DNA of 64,000 nucleotides. Origin: Pelagibacteraceae bacterium AG-359-E06. GTDB taxonomy: Bacteria; Pseudomonadota; Alphaproteobacteria; Pelagibacterales; Pelagibacteraceae. A model generated the notes under the pieces. It was not told the DNA's origin, did no database searches, and worked only from the letters and a program-made list of their open reading frames with translations. This document shows, piece after piece, positions 52,811-61,766 of this stretch. The stretch covers positions 1-64,000 of the forward strand of contig QCET01000004.1 in assembly GCA_003280495.1 (NCBI GenBank). The letters run 5' to 3'. The number at the start of each line of letters is the position of its first letter. Positions within the stretch are counted from its first letter, which is position 1. The position numbers and the translations under genes are program-made.

Positions 52811-54031
52811 CTAGGCGTTTCTTACTCTAGTTATCGGTCTCTCATCGATAGGTAAATGCATCAAGGTTGCAAAGAAGGACAGTCCGATTGAAATATACCA
52901 GGCATAATCATAGCTTCCCAGCTGATCGTAGAAGTAACCACCTAAATATGCACCAGCAAAACTTCCAAATTGATGACTTAAAAATACAATACCAGATAAC
53001 ATCGTTAAATATTTTACTCCAAATATTTGCGCAACAATTCCAAATGTTGCAGGTATGGTTGCAAGCCATAAAAATCCAAATCCTATACCAAAGCCAATCG
53101 CAGTAATACTTGATGCTGGTAAAAATAAAAACAAGATTAAAATTATTCCTCTAAAAAAATATAAGCCACTTAAAAGAAATTTTTTAGAGTATTTGTCACC
53201 CAAAAATCCCATAGTGAGGGTTCCGAAAATATTGAACAGGCCAATTAGACTTAGTATTGCTGCACCAGTCCATGACTCCAAACCTCTTTGAATAATATAA
53301 TTTGGCACGTGTGTTGCAACTAAAGTGATTTGAAAACCACAAACAAAAAAACCAGCCATTAAAAATAAATATCCTTTATGGGAAAAAGCTTCATTTAAAG
53401 CCTCGATGAAATTTTGGTTTTTTACAACACTTGACTCATTTTCATCATTGGGTTTTTTTAATAACAAAGCAAGTAAAGCGGCAAAAATCATTACTAAAGT
53501 AAAAATATTAAATACATAGTTCCATGTTGTAATTTTAAATAAGGTATTAGATATCAAAGGATAAACAAACATTCCCACGCTCGCAAATGCTGTAACAATT
53601 CCTGCTACTTTTGCTCTATCATGATTTGGAAAATGTTTTGCAACAGTTGGTACAACAATAGGAGCTGCTGCGCCACCTAAACCAATACCAACCAACAAAC
53701 CAAGATTAATTTGAAAAAATAATCCTGAACTTTCAAAGTTTGATATAAAAAATATGCCAGTCGCATATATAATTAAAGCAAATGAAACAACTTTGTTTGC
53801 ACCAAATTTGTCTGCAATTAATCCAAAAATAGTAGCAAAAGTTCCCCACACTATTGCTTGTATACCAATTGATAATCCAAAACTTGAAGATGTAATACTT
53901 AGATCACTTTCAAAAAATTGAAAAAATAATCCATATGTTTGTCTAATCCCCATTGAAACAAAAACAACAAAACATCCAATTAAAAGTGTGATTAAAGCAA
54001 ATTTATTAGGAAAAAAATTTTGGTTATTCAT
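52811..54031 (-). CDS. MFS transporter
   Basis: The 406-aa product has about twelve membrane helices and the MFS loop GLIADKFGANKVV (motif A, about 63-75) and its repeat GFLGDKYSKKFLL in the second half. The start GIRQTYGLFFQFFESDLSIT resembles monocarboxylate/OFA-type carriers. The substrate is unknown. It lies 12 bp upstream of nnr on the same strand. Confidence 0.85.
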   Translation of the reverse strand: MNNQNFFPNKFALITLLIGCFVVFVSMGIRQTYGLFFQFFESDLSITSSSFGLSIGIQAIVWGTFATIFGLIADKFGANKVVSFALIIYATGIFFISNFESSGLFFQINLGLLVGIGLGGAAAPIVVPTVAKHFPNHDRAKVAGIVTAFASVGMFVYPLISNTLFKITTWNYVFNIFTLVMIFAALLALLLKKPNDENESSVVKNQNFIEALNEAFSHKGYLFLMAGFFVCGFQITLVATHVPNYIIQRGLESWTGAAILSLIGLFNIFGTLTMGFLGDKYSKKFLLSGLYFFRGIILILFLFLPASSITAIGFGIGFGFLWLATIPATFGIVAQIFGVKYLTMLSGIVFLSHQFGSFAGAYLGGYFYDQLGSYDYAWYISIGLSFFATLMHLPIDERPITRVRNA

Positions 54032-54043
54032 TAAATGACCCTG

Positions 54044-54268
54044 TTATTTATGAGAACCATCGCAAAATGGTTTTTTTTTTGTTTTTTTACAACTACATAA
54101 AAAATAATCTTTTGTTTCATCAACTGTAAAGTTTAATGGTTTCAACTCAGTACTTTTGTGCTTTCCATCACAAAGCGGCTGTTTTTCAGATAATCCACAT
54201 GTACACCAAAAATAGGGTCTATCTTTTTCTAATTTTGTTTTAATTGGTTTAAAAGTATTTGAACTCAT
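54044..54268 (-). CDS. CDGSH iron-sulfur protein
   Basis: The 74-aa protein has two CDGSH motifs, CTCGLSEKQPLCDGKH and CSCKKTKKKPFCDGSH, each giving three Cys and one His for a 2Fe-2S cluster. It may store or transfer clusters or electrons. It overlaps the upstream gene by 4 bp (ATGA). Confidence 0.92.
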   Translation of the reverse strand: MSSNTFKPIKTKLEKDRPYFWCTCGLSEKQPLCDGKHKSTELKPLNFTVDETKDYFLCSCKKTKKKPFCDGSHK

Positions 54269-54753
54269 TTATTTTTTTTATCTAAAATAGTTCCTTTGTC
54301 GATATACTTTTGTATTCTTTCCTCAGTAGTAAGATCCGGACCAGAATATGGTATTTTTTTATTTGCTTTAGTAGTATGCATCACTTGTAGTCCCAAATAA
54401 AAAACCCCCATTAATATAAAAACTAATAAGACAGTACTAAAACCAAATTTTGAAATAGGCGACTCAGCTAATGCGTCTGTACCTAAGTTACGTACAGTTT
54501 TTACATATTGAAATTGTTTAAAGGTGTAGTACGCAACAAAAATTATCAATATATGAGCAACAAAAACACCGAGCCATCCATAGATAAACATGGGTACTGC
54601 AAACACCCATATACTAAAAACTGTACTCCACAATGCAGACAATACAATTAAAATTTGTAATCTAACTGTTTTAGGAAGCGCTCGAAGGTCATTTTTTGTA
54701 TCATCAAACAAAACATACGCTGCTGAAGACAGCCAATTTTTAATTTTTTCCAT
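54265..54753 (-). CDS. Three-segment membrane protein, unknown
   Basis: The 162-aa product has a soluble N-terminal part (1-28), membrane segments at about 31-52, 55-76 and 105-125, and a charged C-terminal tail. No family was recognised. It is first in a unit with the CDGSH gene and MFS gene, which suggests it may relate to membrane redox or transport, but this is inference. Confidence 0.6.
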   Translation of the reverse strand: MEKIKNWLSSAAYVLFDDTKNDLRALPKTVRLQILIVLSALWSTVFSIWVFAVPMFIYGWLGVFVAHILIIFVAYYTFKQFQYVKTVRNLGTDALAESPISKFGFSTVLLVFILMGVFYLGLQVMHTTKANKKIPYSGPDLTTEERIQKYIDKGTILDKKNK

Positions 54754-54838
54754 TGAGTGTCATTCTTAGTATATTTTTCAGATATTAACAGCAGAAAAAT
54801 TTCTTAAAAAAAGGCAATTTTTAAGATAATGTAAAAAA

Positions 54839-54958
54839 ATGCCTGAACATTTAGACAAAGTACAAGACTCTATTTTTAACTTAAGCCAAGGTGAGTGGAT
54901 TCAGCTTACATCTCTAATCTTAATTCTTATTTATCTTGTATGGAGATTCAAAAAATGA
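54839..54958 (+). CDS. 39-aa membrane peptide gene
   Basis: It encodes an acidic N-terminus (MPEHLDKVQDSIFNLSQGEW) then one hydrophobic helix ending in basic VWRFKK, an N-out, C-in topology by the positive-inside rule. Its stop overlaps the next ATG (ATGA), so the two are coupled. It is too small for family assignment. Both sit before two amtB genes. Confidence 0.55.
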   Translation: MPEHLDKVQDSIFNLSQGEWIQLTSLILILIYLVWRFKK

Positions 54959-55101
54959 TTGAAAAATTTCTTAGATTCTTAAGAGATAACAAAAATGAAG
55001 TGGTGTTTACATTTGCTCTAATTTTGTTATGTTTTTCAATAGCTATATGGGCAATTGCCATGAATGCGGTTAAATATCAAAATGTTATCGGTACCTATTA
55101 G
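54955..55101 (+). CDS. 48-aa membrane peptide gene
   Basis: ATG at 54955 begins MIEKFLRFLRDNKNEVVF; an upstream in-frame ATG at 54895 would lie inside the 39-aa gene. It has a basic N-terminus and one membrane helix (about 16-36), ending YQNVIGTY. It overlaps the 39-aa gene by 4 bp. A 6-bp hairpin CTATGC/GCATAG (55103-55121) follows its stop. The pair could form a two-peptide membrane complex. Confidence 0.55.
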   Translation: MIEKFLRFLRDNKNEVVFTFALILLCFSIAIWAIAMNAVKYQNVIGTY

Positions 55102-55222
55102 TCTATGCGAAAACTGCATAGCTTATATTCCATGCAAAAATTTCATAACTAAATTTAAATCTAATCAAATCTAACTAATAATAATTTAGGTTACAAAGTC
55201 TTTTAACAAAAAAGGAGATGTT

Positions 55223-56503
55223 ATGAAAAATTTAGGTAAAATTTTATTTACTTTTGTCGTCTCATTAGCACTTGTAGAGCCAGCTATAGCAGCTGAATCT
55301 ACTGTTAATGCAGAAACACAATACGTATTTAATACTTTCCTATTTCTAGTTTGCGGTTTTTTAGTCATGTTTATGGCTCCAGGATTTGCGATGCTAGAAT
55401 GTGGATTGGTTACATCTAGAAGTGTATCAACTATTGCAGCAAAAAATATTGGATTATATTCAATAGCCGGAATTATGTTTTGGCTAGTTGGCTACAATCT
55501 TGCCTACGGTATTCCAGAAGGTGGTTATATCGGTAGTTTTGCTCCATGGAGTGATGGATCAAAAATTGATACAGGTTATTCAGATAGTTCTGACTGGTGG
55601 TTTCAAATGGTATTTTGCGCAACAACTGCATCTATCGTTTCAGGAACACTAGCAGAAAGAATTAAAATTTGGCCATTCTTTCTATTTGTAATTCTTTTAA
55701 CAGGAATATTATATCCAATCGAAATGGGCTGGCAGTGGGGTGGAGGCTGGTTAGCAAGTCTTGGTTTTTCTGACTTTGCAGGATCAACTTTAGTTCACGC
55801 AGCAGGTGGAGCAGCAGCATTAGCTGGAGCAATTGTTTTAGGACCACGAGTCGGTAGGTTCTCAGGAAAACAGTTGGTTCCTTTTGCTAATTCATCTATC
55901 CCATTAGCAACAATCGGAGTATTTATACTTTGGTTCGGTTGGTTTGGTTTCAATGGTGGATCGCAGCTTGCTCTTGGCACATTTGATGATGCAACAGCAG
56001 TGGCGAAAATTTTTATAAATACTAATTTAGCTGCAGCTGGTGGTGTTATGACTTGCGCGCTAATTACTAGGCTAATAGGCGGAAAAACCGATGTTGTACA
56101 AATGTTAAATGGTGCGCTTGGTGGACTAGTTGCAATTACTGCAGAGCCTTTAGCACCGATTCCATTTACTGCCATTATCATAGGTGGTATTGGAGGTGCA
56201 ATTGTAGTTGCAGGTTCAGCGCTATTAGTAAAATTAAAAATTGATGATGTTGTTGGAGCAATCCCAGTTCACATGTTTGCTGGAATTTGGGGTACTTTAG
56301 CAGTTCCATTAACAAACGCAGATACAAATTTTGGTGCGCAATTGATTGGTGTATTATCAATCAATGTCTTCATGTTTGCGGCATCGTTCGTAATTTGGAC
56401 TATTCTAAAATCAACAATAGGTATTAGAGTAAGTGACGAAGCACAAAGAAAAGGTACGGACGTAGCAGAAACAGGAGTAGTTGCGTACTCTATCAGAGAC
56501 TAA
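55223..56503 (+). CDS. amtB: Ammonium transporter, copy 1
   Basis: The 426-aa product starts with a signal sequence (MKNLGKILFTFVVSLALVEPAIA) and has about eleven helices. Motifs include MAPGFAMLECGLV, GWQWGGGWLA, DFAGSTLVHAAGGAAALAGA and the twin pore His in DFAGSTLVHA and GAIPVHMFAGIWG. It moves ammonium into the cell for GS-GOGAT, whose gltBD genes are at 17-23 kb. AAAGGAG precedes the ATG. No glnK gene is adjacent, unlike the usual glnK-amtB pair. A terminator follows. Confidence 0.95.
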   Translation: MKNLGKILFTFVVSLALVEPAIAAESTVNAETQYVFNTFLFLVCGFLVMFMAPGFAMLECGLVTSRSVSTIAAKNIGLYSIAGIMFWLVGYNLAYGIPEGGYIGSFAPWSDGSKIDTGYSDSSDWWFQMVFCATTASIVSGTLAERIKIWPFFLFVILLTGILYPIEMGWQWGGGWLASLGFSDFAGSTLVHAAGGAAALAGAIVLGPRVGRFSGKQLVPFANSSIPLATIGVFILWFGWFGFNGGSQLALGTFDDATAVAKIFINTNLAAAGGVMTCALITRLIGGKTDVVQMLNGALGGLVAITAEPLAPIPFTAIIIGGIGGAIVVAGSALLVKLKIDDVVGAIPVHMFAGIWGTLAVPLTNADTNFGAQLIGVLSINVFMFAASFVIWTILKSTIGIRVSDEAQRKGTDVAETGVVAYSIRD

Positions 56504-56534
56504 TTCTCCCTATAACCTCTCTGTTACATGCAAG

Positions 56535-56558
56535 ATGGGCCTCTAAGAGGCCCATTTT
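56535..56558 (+). terminator. Terminator after amtB copy 1
   Basis: A 9-bp stem ATGGGCCTC/GAGGCCCAT with a TAA loop is followed by TTTT. It closes the first transporter transcript, so the second copy likely has its own promoter in the following 97 bp. Confidence 0.8.
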
Positions 56559-56654
56559 GCTATTCACATTCCTTAAATACATAGAAGTTATGCTCACCTT
56601 GCAATATTAATTAAATTAAAATTCTATAATCCTCCATGGCTTGGGAGGAAAATT

Positions 56655-57947
56655 ATGTTTAATTTAAAATCAATAACGCTACTAACTTTTAGCGTTATAA
56701 CACTGACGTGTAGCGCAGCATTTGCTGATACTACAATGTCAAAAGAAGGACAATACATTTTCAATTCTCTAGCATTTTATATAGGAGGCGTCCTAGTTGC
56801 TTTTATGGCTGCTGGATTTTGTATGTTAGAGAGTGGTTTGGTAACAAACAAAAGTGTATCAACAATTGCAGCGAAAAATATTGGAAAATTTGCAATAGCA
56901 TCAATAGTATTCTTTTTAGTTGGCTACAATTTAGCTTATGGAATACCTGAGGGTGGCTATATAGGTAATTTTTCAGTTTGGAACGAGGGTTCTAAAATAG
57001 ATACCGGCTATTCAGACAGTTCAGATTGGTTTTTTCAAACAATGTTTGTTTGCGCTACAGTTTCAATAGTATCTGGTGCAGTTGCTGAAAGAATTAAAAT
57101 TTGGCCATTCTTTGTGTTTGCAGTTATTATGGCAGGTTTCATTTACCCTGTATCTATGGGCTGGCAGTGGGGAGGTGGATGGTTAAGCACATCTGGTTTC
57201 TCTGATTTTGCTGGATCAACGCTTGTACATGCGTGTGGCGGAGCTGCGGCTTTAGCTGGAATAATAGTTCTAGGAGCAAGAACAGGAAGGTTTACAGGAA
57301 CTGGAAGCAAAAGAGTGATGGTTCCTTTTGCTGCATCAAGTATACCACTAACAACTTTAGGAACTTTTTTACTTTGGTTTGGCTGGTTTGGTTTTAATGG
57401 CTTTAGTCAATTAGCTATGGGAACTTTTGATGATGTTACTGCAATTACAACTATCGCCGTTAATACTCATTTAGCAGGCGCAGCCGGTACTGTTGCTGGA
57501 GCAGCTATTACAAGAATTATCGGCGGAAAAACTGATGTAATAATGATGTTGAATGGAGCGCTTGCAGGACTAGTTGCAATAACTGCAGAACCGCTAACAC
57601 CAAGTCCGATGCTAGCAATGTTAATTGGATCTATCGGAGCAATCATCATGTACTTTGGTACAAAAATGCTTGAAGGCTTTGGATTGGATGATGTAGTGGG
57701 AGCAATTCCAGTACACATGTTTGCGGGTATTTTCGGAACATTAGTAGTGCCTTTAAGTAATAGTGATACTTCATTTGGAACTCAATTCATCGGAGTTATT
57801 TCGGTTTGTGCATTTAGTTTTGTACTATCGTTTGGTGTATTTAAAATTCTTAAAGAAACGATTGGATTAAGAATTAGTAAAGAAGCTGAAAGATTAGGTA
57901 CTGATAAAGCAGAAGTTGGGGTAGTTGCTTACTCAATAAGAGACTAA
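56655..57947 (+). CDS. amtB: Ammonium transporter, copy 2
   Basis: The 430-aa product is a paralogue of the previous gene, with signal peptide MFNLKSITLLTFSVITLTCSA and the same motifs: MAAGFCMLESGLV, GWQWGGGWLS, DFAGSTLVHACGG and GAIPVHMFAGIFG. A conserved C-terminal EVGVVAYSIRD tail is near-identical in both (ETGVVAYSIRD in copy 1), which is the part that meets the GlnK regulator. The two copies could differ in affinity or in expression. Confidence 0.95.
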   Translation: MFNLKSITLLTFSVITLTCSAAFADTTMSKEGQYIFNSLAFYIGGVLVAFMAAGFCMLESGLVTNKSVSTIAAKNIGKFAIASIVFFLVGYNLAYGIPEGGYIGNFSVWNEGSKIDTGYSDSSDWFFQTMFVCATVSIVSGAVAERIKIWPFFVFAVIMAGFIYPVSMGWQWGGGWLSTSGFSDFAGSTLVHACGGAAALAGIIVLGARTGRFTGTGSKRVMVPFAASSIPLTTLGTFLLWFGWFGFNGFSQLAMGTFDDVTAITTIAVNTHLAGAAGTVAGAAITRIIGGKTDVIMMLNGALAGLVAITAEPLTPSPMLAMLIGSIGAIIMYFGTKMLEGFGLDDVVGAIPVHMFAGIFGTLVVPLSNSDTSFGTQFIGVISVCAFSFVLSFGVFKILKETIGLRISKEAERLGTDKAEVGVVAYSIRD

Positions 57948-57959
57948 AAAAAATTAAGG

Positions 57960-57982
57960 TAGGGCCTAATTTTTAGGCCCTA
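57960..57982. terminator. Hairpin after amtB copy 2
   Basis: A perfect 10-bp stem TAGGGCCTAA/TTAGGCCCTA with a 3-nt loop. On the plus strand there is no T run after it; on the minus strand T8 follows. It could end the amtB transcript weakly or act in both directions. Confidence 0.5.
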
Positions 57983-58023
57983 TCAATCTTCACAAATATT
58001 GTTTAAAAATGCTATAATTATTA

Positions 58024-58266
58024 ATGATAAAAAAAATTCTTGTTATATTAGCTATTGTATCCCCGTTTTTAATTTTTTATCTATCCAATTTAATTTTAAA
58101 AAAAAAAACCAAGTATCCAATAATAAAACTTAGCCTTATCAGTATAATTTTGTTATTAGGTATATTGTTATACTTTAGGTTTTTAGATGATACTAAACCT
58201 GGTGAGAAATATAATCCTCCTAAATTAGAAAATGGTAAAATTATTAAGCCTTATAAGAAAAATTGA
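58024..58266 (+). CDS. Small membrane protein, DUF6111-like
   Basis: The 80-aa product has two membrane segments (about 4-24 and 34-52) and a short tail DTKPGEKYNPPKLENGKIIKP, which matches the pattern PPGxxYxPxxxExGxxxP of a small alphaproteobacterial family (DUF6111). Function unknown. Confidence 0.55.
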   Translation: MIKKILVILAIVSPFLIFYLSNLILKKKTKYPIIKLSLISIILLLGILLYFRFLDDTKPGEKYNPPKLENGKIIKPYKKN

Positions 58267-58324
58267 GCTTTATGCGACCATTAATTTGTTTAAAGTATTT
58301 TTGTCTTAGTATAAATTATTTGTT

Positions 58325-58912
58325 ATGAAATACGTTAAAGTAATTAATGATTTAAATATAAATATTGAAAAATTAAGAAATGCATACGAAGACTGTACTA
58401 AAAACTTTGTTACGGATAATCCAAATTTAAAAGATTTTAACTGCATCTGCATTAATAGGAAACCTAACGATCCTAATTCAATTACAGGAGGAGATGTACG
58501 TGGATTATATTGGACCTACCCTAACGAAACTAAAAAAGAAGAAAAAAGATTAGAAAAAGTGGATGAGGCCTCTTACAATGAAATTTGCCCAGAATTTAAA
58601 TCTACTTATATAGAAGAAGTTTATAATAAAATTACAAAAAAATTTAAGCTCGGAAGAGTAAGGTTTTTAATGAAACCACCAAGATCATGTTTATCATGGC
58701 ACCGTGATCCAGAAATGAGATTACATATACCAATAATTACAAATGTTGGTTGCAGGATGATTATTGAGGAAGAAAGTTATCATCTTCCAGCAGATGGTAA
58801 TGCTTATATTACTGATAATACAAAATATCATAATTTTTTTAATGGTAGTGAGATTAATAGAGTTCATTTGGTTGCAACAATTTTAGAAAACAAACATATT
58901 AAAGCAGCCTAA
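58325..58912 (+). CDS. Aspartyl/asparaginyl beta-hydroxylase-like dioxygenase
   Basis: The 195-aa protein has a 2-oxoglutarate/Fe(II) site in the C-terminal half: RFLMKPPRSCLSWHRDPE (HxD iron ligands), LHIPIITNVGCRMII, and the distal His with Arg in NRVHLVATIL. This is the arrangement of the Asp/Asn-hydroxylase family. Its first 90 residues differ from known members. Substrate unknown; peptide or amino acid hydroxylation is possible. Confidence 0.75.
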   Translation: MKYVKVINDLNINIEKLRNAYEDCTKNFVTDNPNLKDFNCICINRKPNDPNSITGGDVRGLYWTYPNETKKEEKRLEKVDEASYNEICPEFKSTYIEEVYNKITKKFKLGRVRFLMKPPRSCLSWHRDPEMRLHIPIITNVGCRMIIEEESYHLPADGNAYITDNTKYHNFFNGSEINRVHLVATILENKHIKAA

Positions 58913-59030
58913 TTGTTAATATCTTAATAAAGATTCAGATGTTCTTTGTTTGATTCTACTTTGATCAACAAATTAAACTTTTACGATTACTAACTTACTA
59001 ACTTTGTGAGTAATTATGTTAAAAGCTGAA

Positions 59031-59168
59031 TTATTTTCTTTTTTTCTTTTTTTTTATTTTCTTGGCACTTTTTTCAATTCGATCTTTAACTAAATTTAAA
59101 ATTAGATAAATTATAAGTGCCCCACCACCTAATACCGCATATGAAAATATAATATCTGTTGTGGGCAT
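59031..59168 (-). CDS. 45-aa membrane peptide with lysine tail
   Basis: The ORF starts directly after the stop of the upstream gene (TAA then ATG). It has a short N-terminus, a hydrophobic helix (about 6-27, with GGG) and a very basic tail (KSAKKIKKKKKRK). It is too small to assign. The adjacent stop and start suggest it is translated with the 75-aa gene. The 118 bp between it and 58912 hold no evident gene. Confidence 0.5.
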   Translation of the reverse strand: MPTTDIIFSYAVLGGGALIIYLILNLVKDRIEKSAKKIKKKKKRK

Positions 59169-59396
59169 TTAATCGTCCTCCAACCAGTCATCCATAAATA
59201 TCTTCCAACAAGTATAAATAACTATTGGGATTGAACCAAAAAAACCTATAGCAACACCAATACTAATGCCGTATTTTGCACATGCAAAATGAGTTAATAA
59301 AGTTGGTGGTATTGTTGATACTAACAATAGAAAAGGTAATCTCCACTCTCTGGATGGTTTGTAATATTTTAAAAAATTTATTATCTTATTAATCAT
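59169..59396 (-). CDS. Two-segment membrane protein, unknown
   Basis: The 75-aa product has an N-terminal basic amphipathic part (KYYKPSREWRL), two membrane helices (about 20-40 and 46-66) and an acidic end MDDWLEDD. It is the mate of the 45-aa gene that follows it. No family recognised. It diverges from the MBL gene with 7 bp between starts. Confidence 0.5.
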   Translation of the reverse strand: MINKIINFLKYYKPSREWRLPFLLLVSTIPPTLLTHFACAKYGISIGVAIGFFGSIPIVIYTCWKIFMDDWLEDD

Positions 59397-59403
59397 ATTT
59401 AAG

Positions 59404-60456
59404 ATGAAAATAATTATACATTATGTTTTAATACTATTATTTACATTGGTTAACTCAGCTTTAAGCGAAAGTAAATATCATCATATGCCACATGGAAAAT
59501 TTAGGAACCCTGAAGGTTCCCCAATCAGAGATCCTAACTTTAAATGGTCATATAAGACTTTTAATGAAGAGAAAAAGAAAATTAAAATTTCCATACCTTC
59601 AGATCATGTCGTGCCAAAAAATCAGGTATTAGAAAATATTAATAAATTAAAAAATGAGGATTATATTCTATGGATAGGCCACGCAACTTTTTTAATAAAA
59701 CTTGGTAATAATATGATTATTACTGATCCTGTATTTGAAAAAAACATGGGTCCGTTAATTTTTGGTCCTAAAAGGTATGTAGATCCTGCGATTGATCTAA
59801 AAAATTTACCAAAAATTAATTATTTTTTGCAAACTCATAATCATTATGATCACTTAAGTACAAGGACTATAAAAAATTTTCCGTTTAAAAATACAGAAGT
59901 TTTGATGCCTTTAAAATTATCAAAACATTTTGAAAAAAATAATTACAAAAAAATTACTGAATTAGACTGGTATGATAAAAAAAAATTTTCTGACATAACT
60001 TTTACTTTTTTGCCATCAATACATTGGTCCAAGAGGTCACTATGGGATACTAACAAGTCTCTTTGGGGAAGTTTTTTAATAGAATATAAAGATAAAAAAA
60101 TTTTGTTTTTATGTGATACCGGATACGGGAAAATTTATAAAGAGCTAGGTAAAAAATACGGTCCTATTGATATTACTTTTATTAACATAGGCGCATATAA
60201 CTTTTTTCCTATGGCTCCTAAGAAAGATTCATCTATATACCACACTAACCCTGAAGAGGCACTTCAGATCGGTAGAGACCTAAATAGTAAAAAACTTGTT
60301 GGTATGCATTGGGGAACAGTTGTATTATCATTAGAGCCAATAATGGAACCTGCACAAAGATTTAAAAAAAATGCCTCAAGGTTTGGGTATAATGAAAATG
60401 ATGCAACATTGTTTAAAATTGGTGAGACAAAAAAAATTAGTGAATTAATAAAGTGA
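59404..60456 (+). CDS. Exported MBL-fold metallohydrolase (NAPE-PLD/UlaG-like)
   Basis: The 350-aa product has a signal-like N-terminus (residues 1-20, LILLFTLVNSALS). The metal site is THNHYDHLS (about 143-151), with further ligands in PSIHWSKRS, LCDTGY and MHWGT, the layout of the Lactamase_B_2 group that includes NAPE-phospholipase D. It may hydrolyse phospholipid-type esters in the periplasm. The stop overlaps the next gene's GTG. Confidence 0.8.
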   Translation: MKIIIHYVLILLFTLVNSALSESKYHHMPHGKFRNPEGSPIRDPNFKWSYKTFNEEKKKIKISIPSDHVVPKNQVLENINKLKNEDYILWIGHATFLIKLGNNMIITDPVFEKNMGPLIFGPKRYVDPAIDLKNLPKINYFLQTHNHYDHLSTRTIKNFPFKNTEVLMPLKLSKHFEKNNYKKITELDWYDKKKFSDITFTFLPSIHWSKRSLWDTNKSLWGSFLIEYKDKKILFLCDTGYGKIYKELGKKYGPIDITFINIGAYNFFPMAPKKDSSIYHTNPEEALQIGRDLNSKKLVGMHWGTVVLSLEPIMEPAQRFKKNASRFGYNENDATLFKIGETKKISELIK

Positions 60457-61145
60457 CAGATTTAAACTTCGAAAGTTTTAAACATCAAGTTTTTAAATGT
60501 GACAAATGTAGTCGATTAACTAAATTTAGAAAATTAATTTCTCAAAAAAAAAGAAAATCGTATTTAAATCAAAAATATTGGGGTAAACCAATAGTAGGGT
60601 ATGGAAAATTAAATGCTCAGATTTTATTTGTTGGTTTAGCCCCCGCTGCTCACGGCGCTACAAGAACAGGTAGAGTTTTTACAGGTGATAAATCTGCTGA
60701 TTTTTTATTTAAGTGTCTACATAAAGCAAACCTTTGTAATCATCCTTACTCACTCAATAAAGATGATGGATTAATATTATATAATACATATATCACTACT
60801 GCTTTAAAATGTGTTCCACCTGAAGATAAACCCACAGCACAAGAACTTAATAATTGCTTTTCAATTTTTGACAGAGAGTTAATGTTCTTAAAAAACAAAA
60901 AAGTTTTAATTGCATTAGGCAAAGTAGCTTTTGATGCATGTATTAAATATTTCATAAATTACTATAATTTAAAAACAAAGTATAAATTTAAGCATGACGC
61001 TATATTTAAAATTGGCAATTTTTATTTAGTTGGCTGCTACCATCCTTCACCTAGAAATGTAAATACAAAAAGGATAAATCAACCAAAAATGGTAAGGCTA
61101 TTTTTAAAAGCTCAAAAACTGATGAAACATAACCTTTCAAAATAA
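60453..61145 (+). CDS. Uracil-DNA glycosylase family 5-like (UDGb)
   Basis: The 230-aa protein starts at GTG, overlapping the MBL stop by 4 bp. It has the N-terminal CDKCSRL of iron-sulfur UDGs, VGLAPAAHGATRTGRVFTGD (the active-site loop of family 5, with Ala in place of Asp), TALKCVPPE and GCYHPSPRN. It would remove uracil and other deaminated bases from DNA. The preceding MBL gene gives no functional clue. Confidence 0.85.
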   Translation: MTDLNFESFKHQVFKCDKCSRLTKFRKLISQKKRKSYLNQKYWGKPIVGYGKLNAQILFVGLAPAAHGATRTGRVFTGDKSADFLFKCLHKANLCNHPYSLNKDDGLILYNTYITTALKCVPPEDKPTAQELNNCFSIFDRELMFLKNKKVLIALGKVAFDACIKYFINYYNLKTKYKFKHDAIFKIGNFYLVGCYHPSPRNVNTKRINQPKMVRLFLKAQKLMKHNLSK

Positions 61146-61169
61146 ATATATTTAATATACTTTTTTAAT

Positions 61170-61766
61170 ATGAAAATTTCAGACTTAAAAAAATACAAAC
61201 TCAAATCCGAGTTAACAATCTGTGAAAAAGAAAGACCAGTGAGTGAAATTGCACGAGAAATGAGAGATAGGAATATTGGGGCTATACCTATAACTGAAAA
61301 TAATAAGCTAATAGGCATCGTATCAGAGAGAGATATTGTTACCAGGTTAGTTTTAGAAGGAAAAGATCCGGATTTAACCTCCGCATCGGAAATCATGACT
61401 TCAGATATTTTGACAGCGACCGAAGAAGATACAATCGATAATGTAATATCAAATATGAAAGAATATGGAATTAGACATATGCCTGTCAGTAATAGCGAAG
61501 GAAAATTGTTAGCATTTTATTCAATTCGAGATTTTTTAAAGGCCAAAATTGAGTCAGGACAAGAAATTAAAAAGAAACATAAAAATTTAGCAAAATATCA
61601 AATTGGTGTTCCGATTATTTTAATATTATTATGTTTTCTTGCGCTGATTTTAGATTTGTTTAGTCAAAAAAACATAATCATCATGTTTTCAGTAATATTT
61701 TTTATCATTGGGGTATTTTCAGTTTTAATGGCTAATAAAAATGTTAATTACGATAACGAAGATTGA
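61170..61766 (+). CDS. CBS-domain membrane protein
   Basis: The 198-aa product has two CBS repeats (about 12-70 and 75-130; GAIPITENNKLIGIVSERDIV, GIRHMPVSNSEGKLLAFYS) followed by two membrane segments (about 145-165 and 168-188). CBS pairs bind adenosyl ligands, so it may sense AMP/ATP or SAM at the membrane. Its end meets sodB tail-to-tail with no gap. Confidence 0.75.
   Translation: MKISDLKKYKLKSELTICEKERPVSEIAREMRDRNIGAIPITENNKLIGIVSERDIVTRLVLEGKDPDLTSASEIMTSDILTATEEDTIDNVISNMKEYGIRHMPVSNSEGKLLAFYSIRDFLKAKIESGQEIKKKHKNLAKYQIGVPIILILLCFLALILDLFSQKNIIIMFSVIFFIIGVFSVLMANKNVNYDNED

Noticed and set aside
54895-54954. Longer start for the 48-aa peptide (20 extra residues)
   Set aside because: The extension lies in another frame of the 39-aa gene; ATG at 54955 gives the ATGA coupling and a normal membrane peptide.
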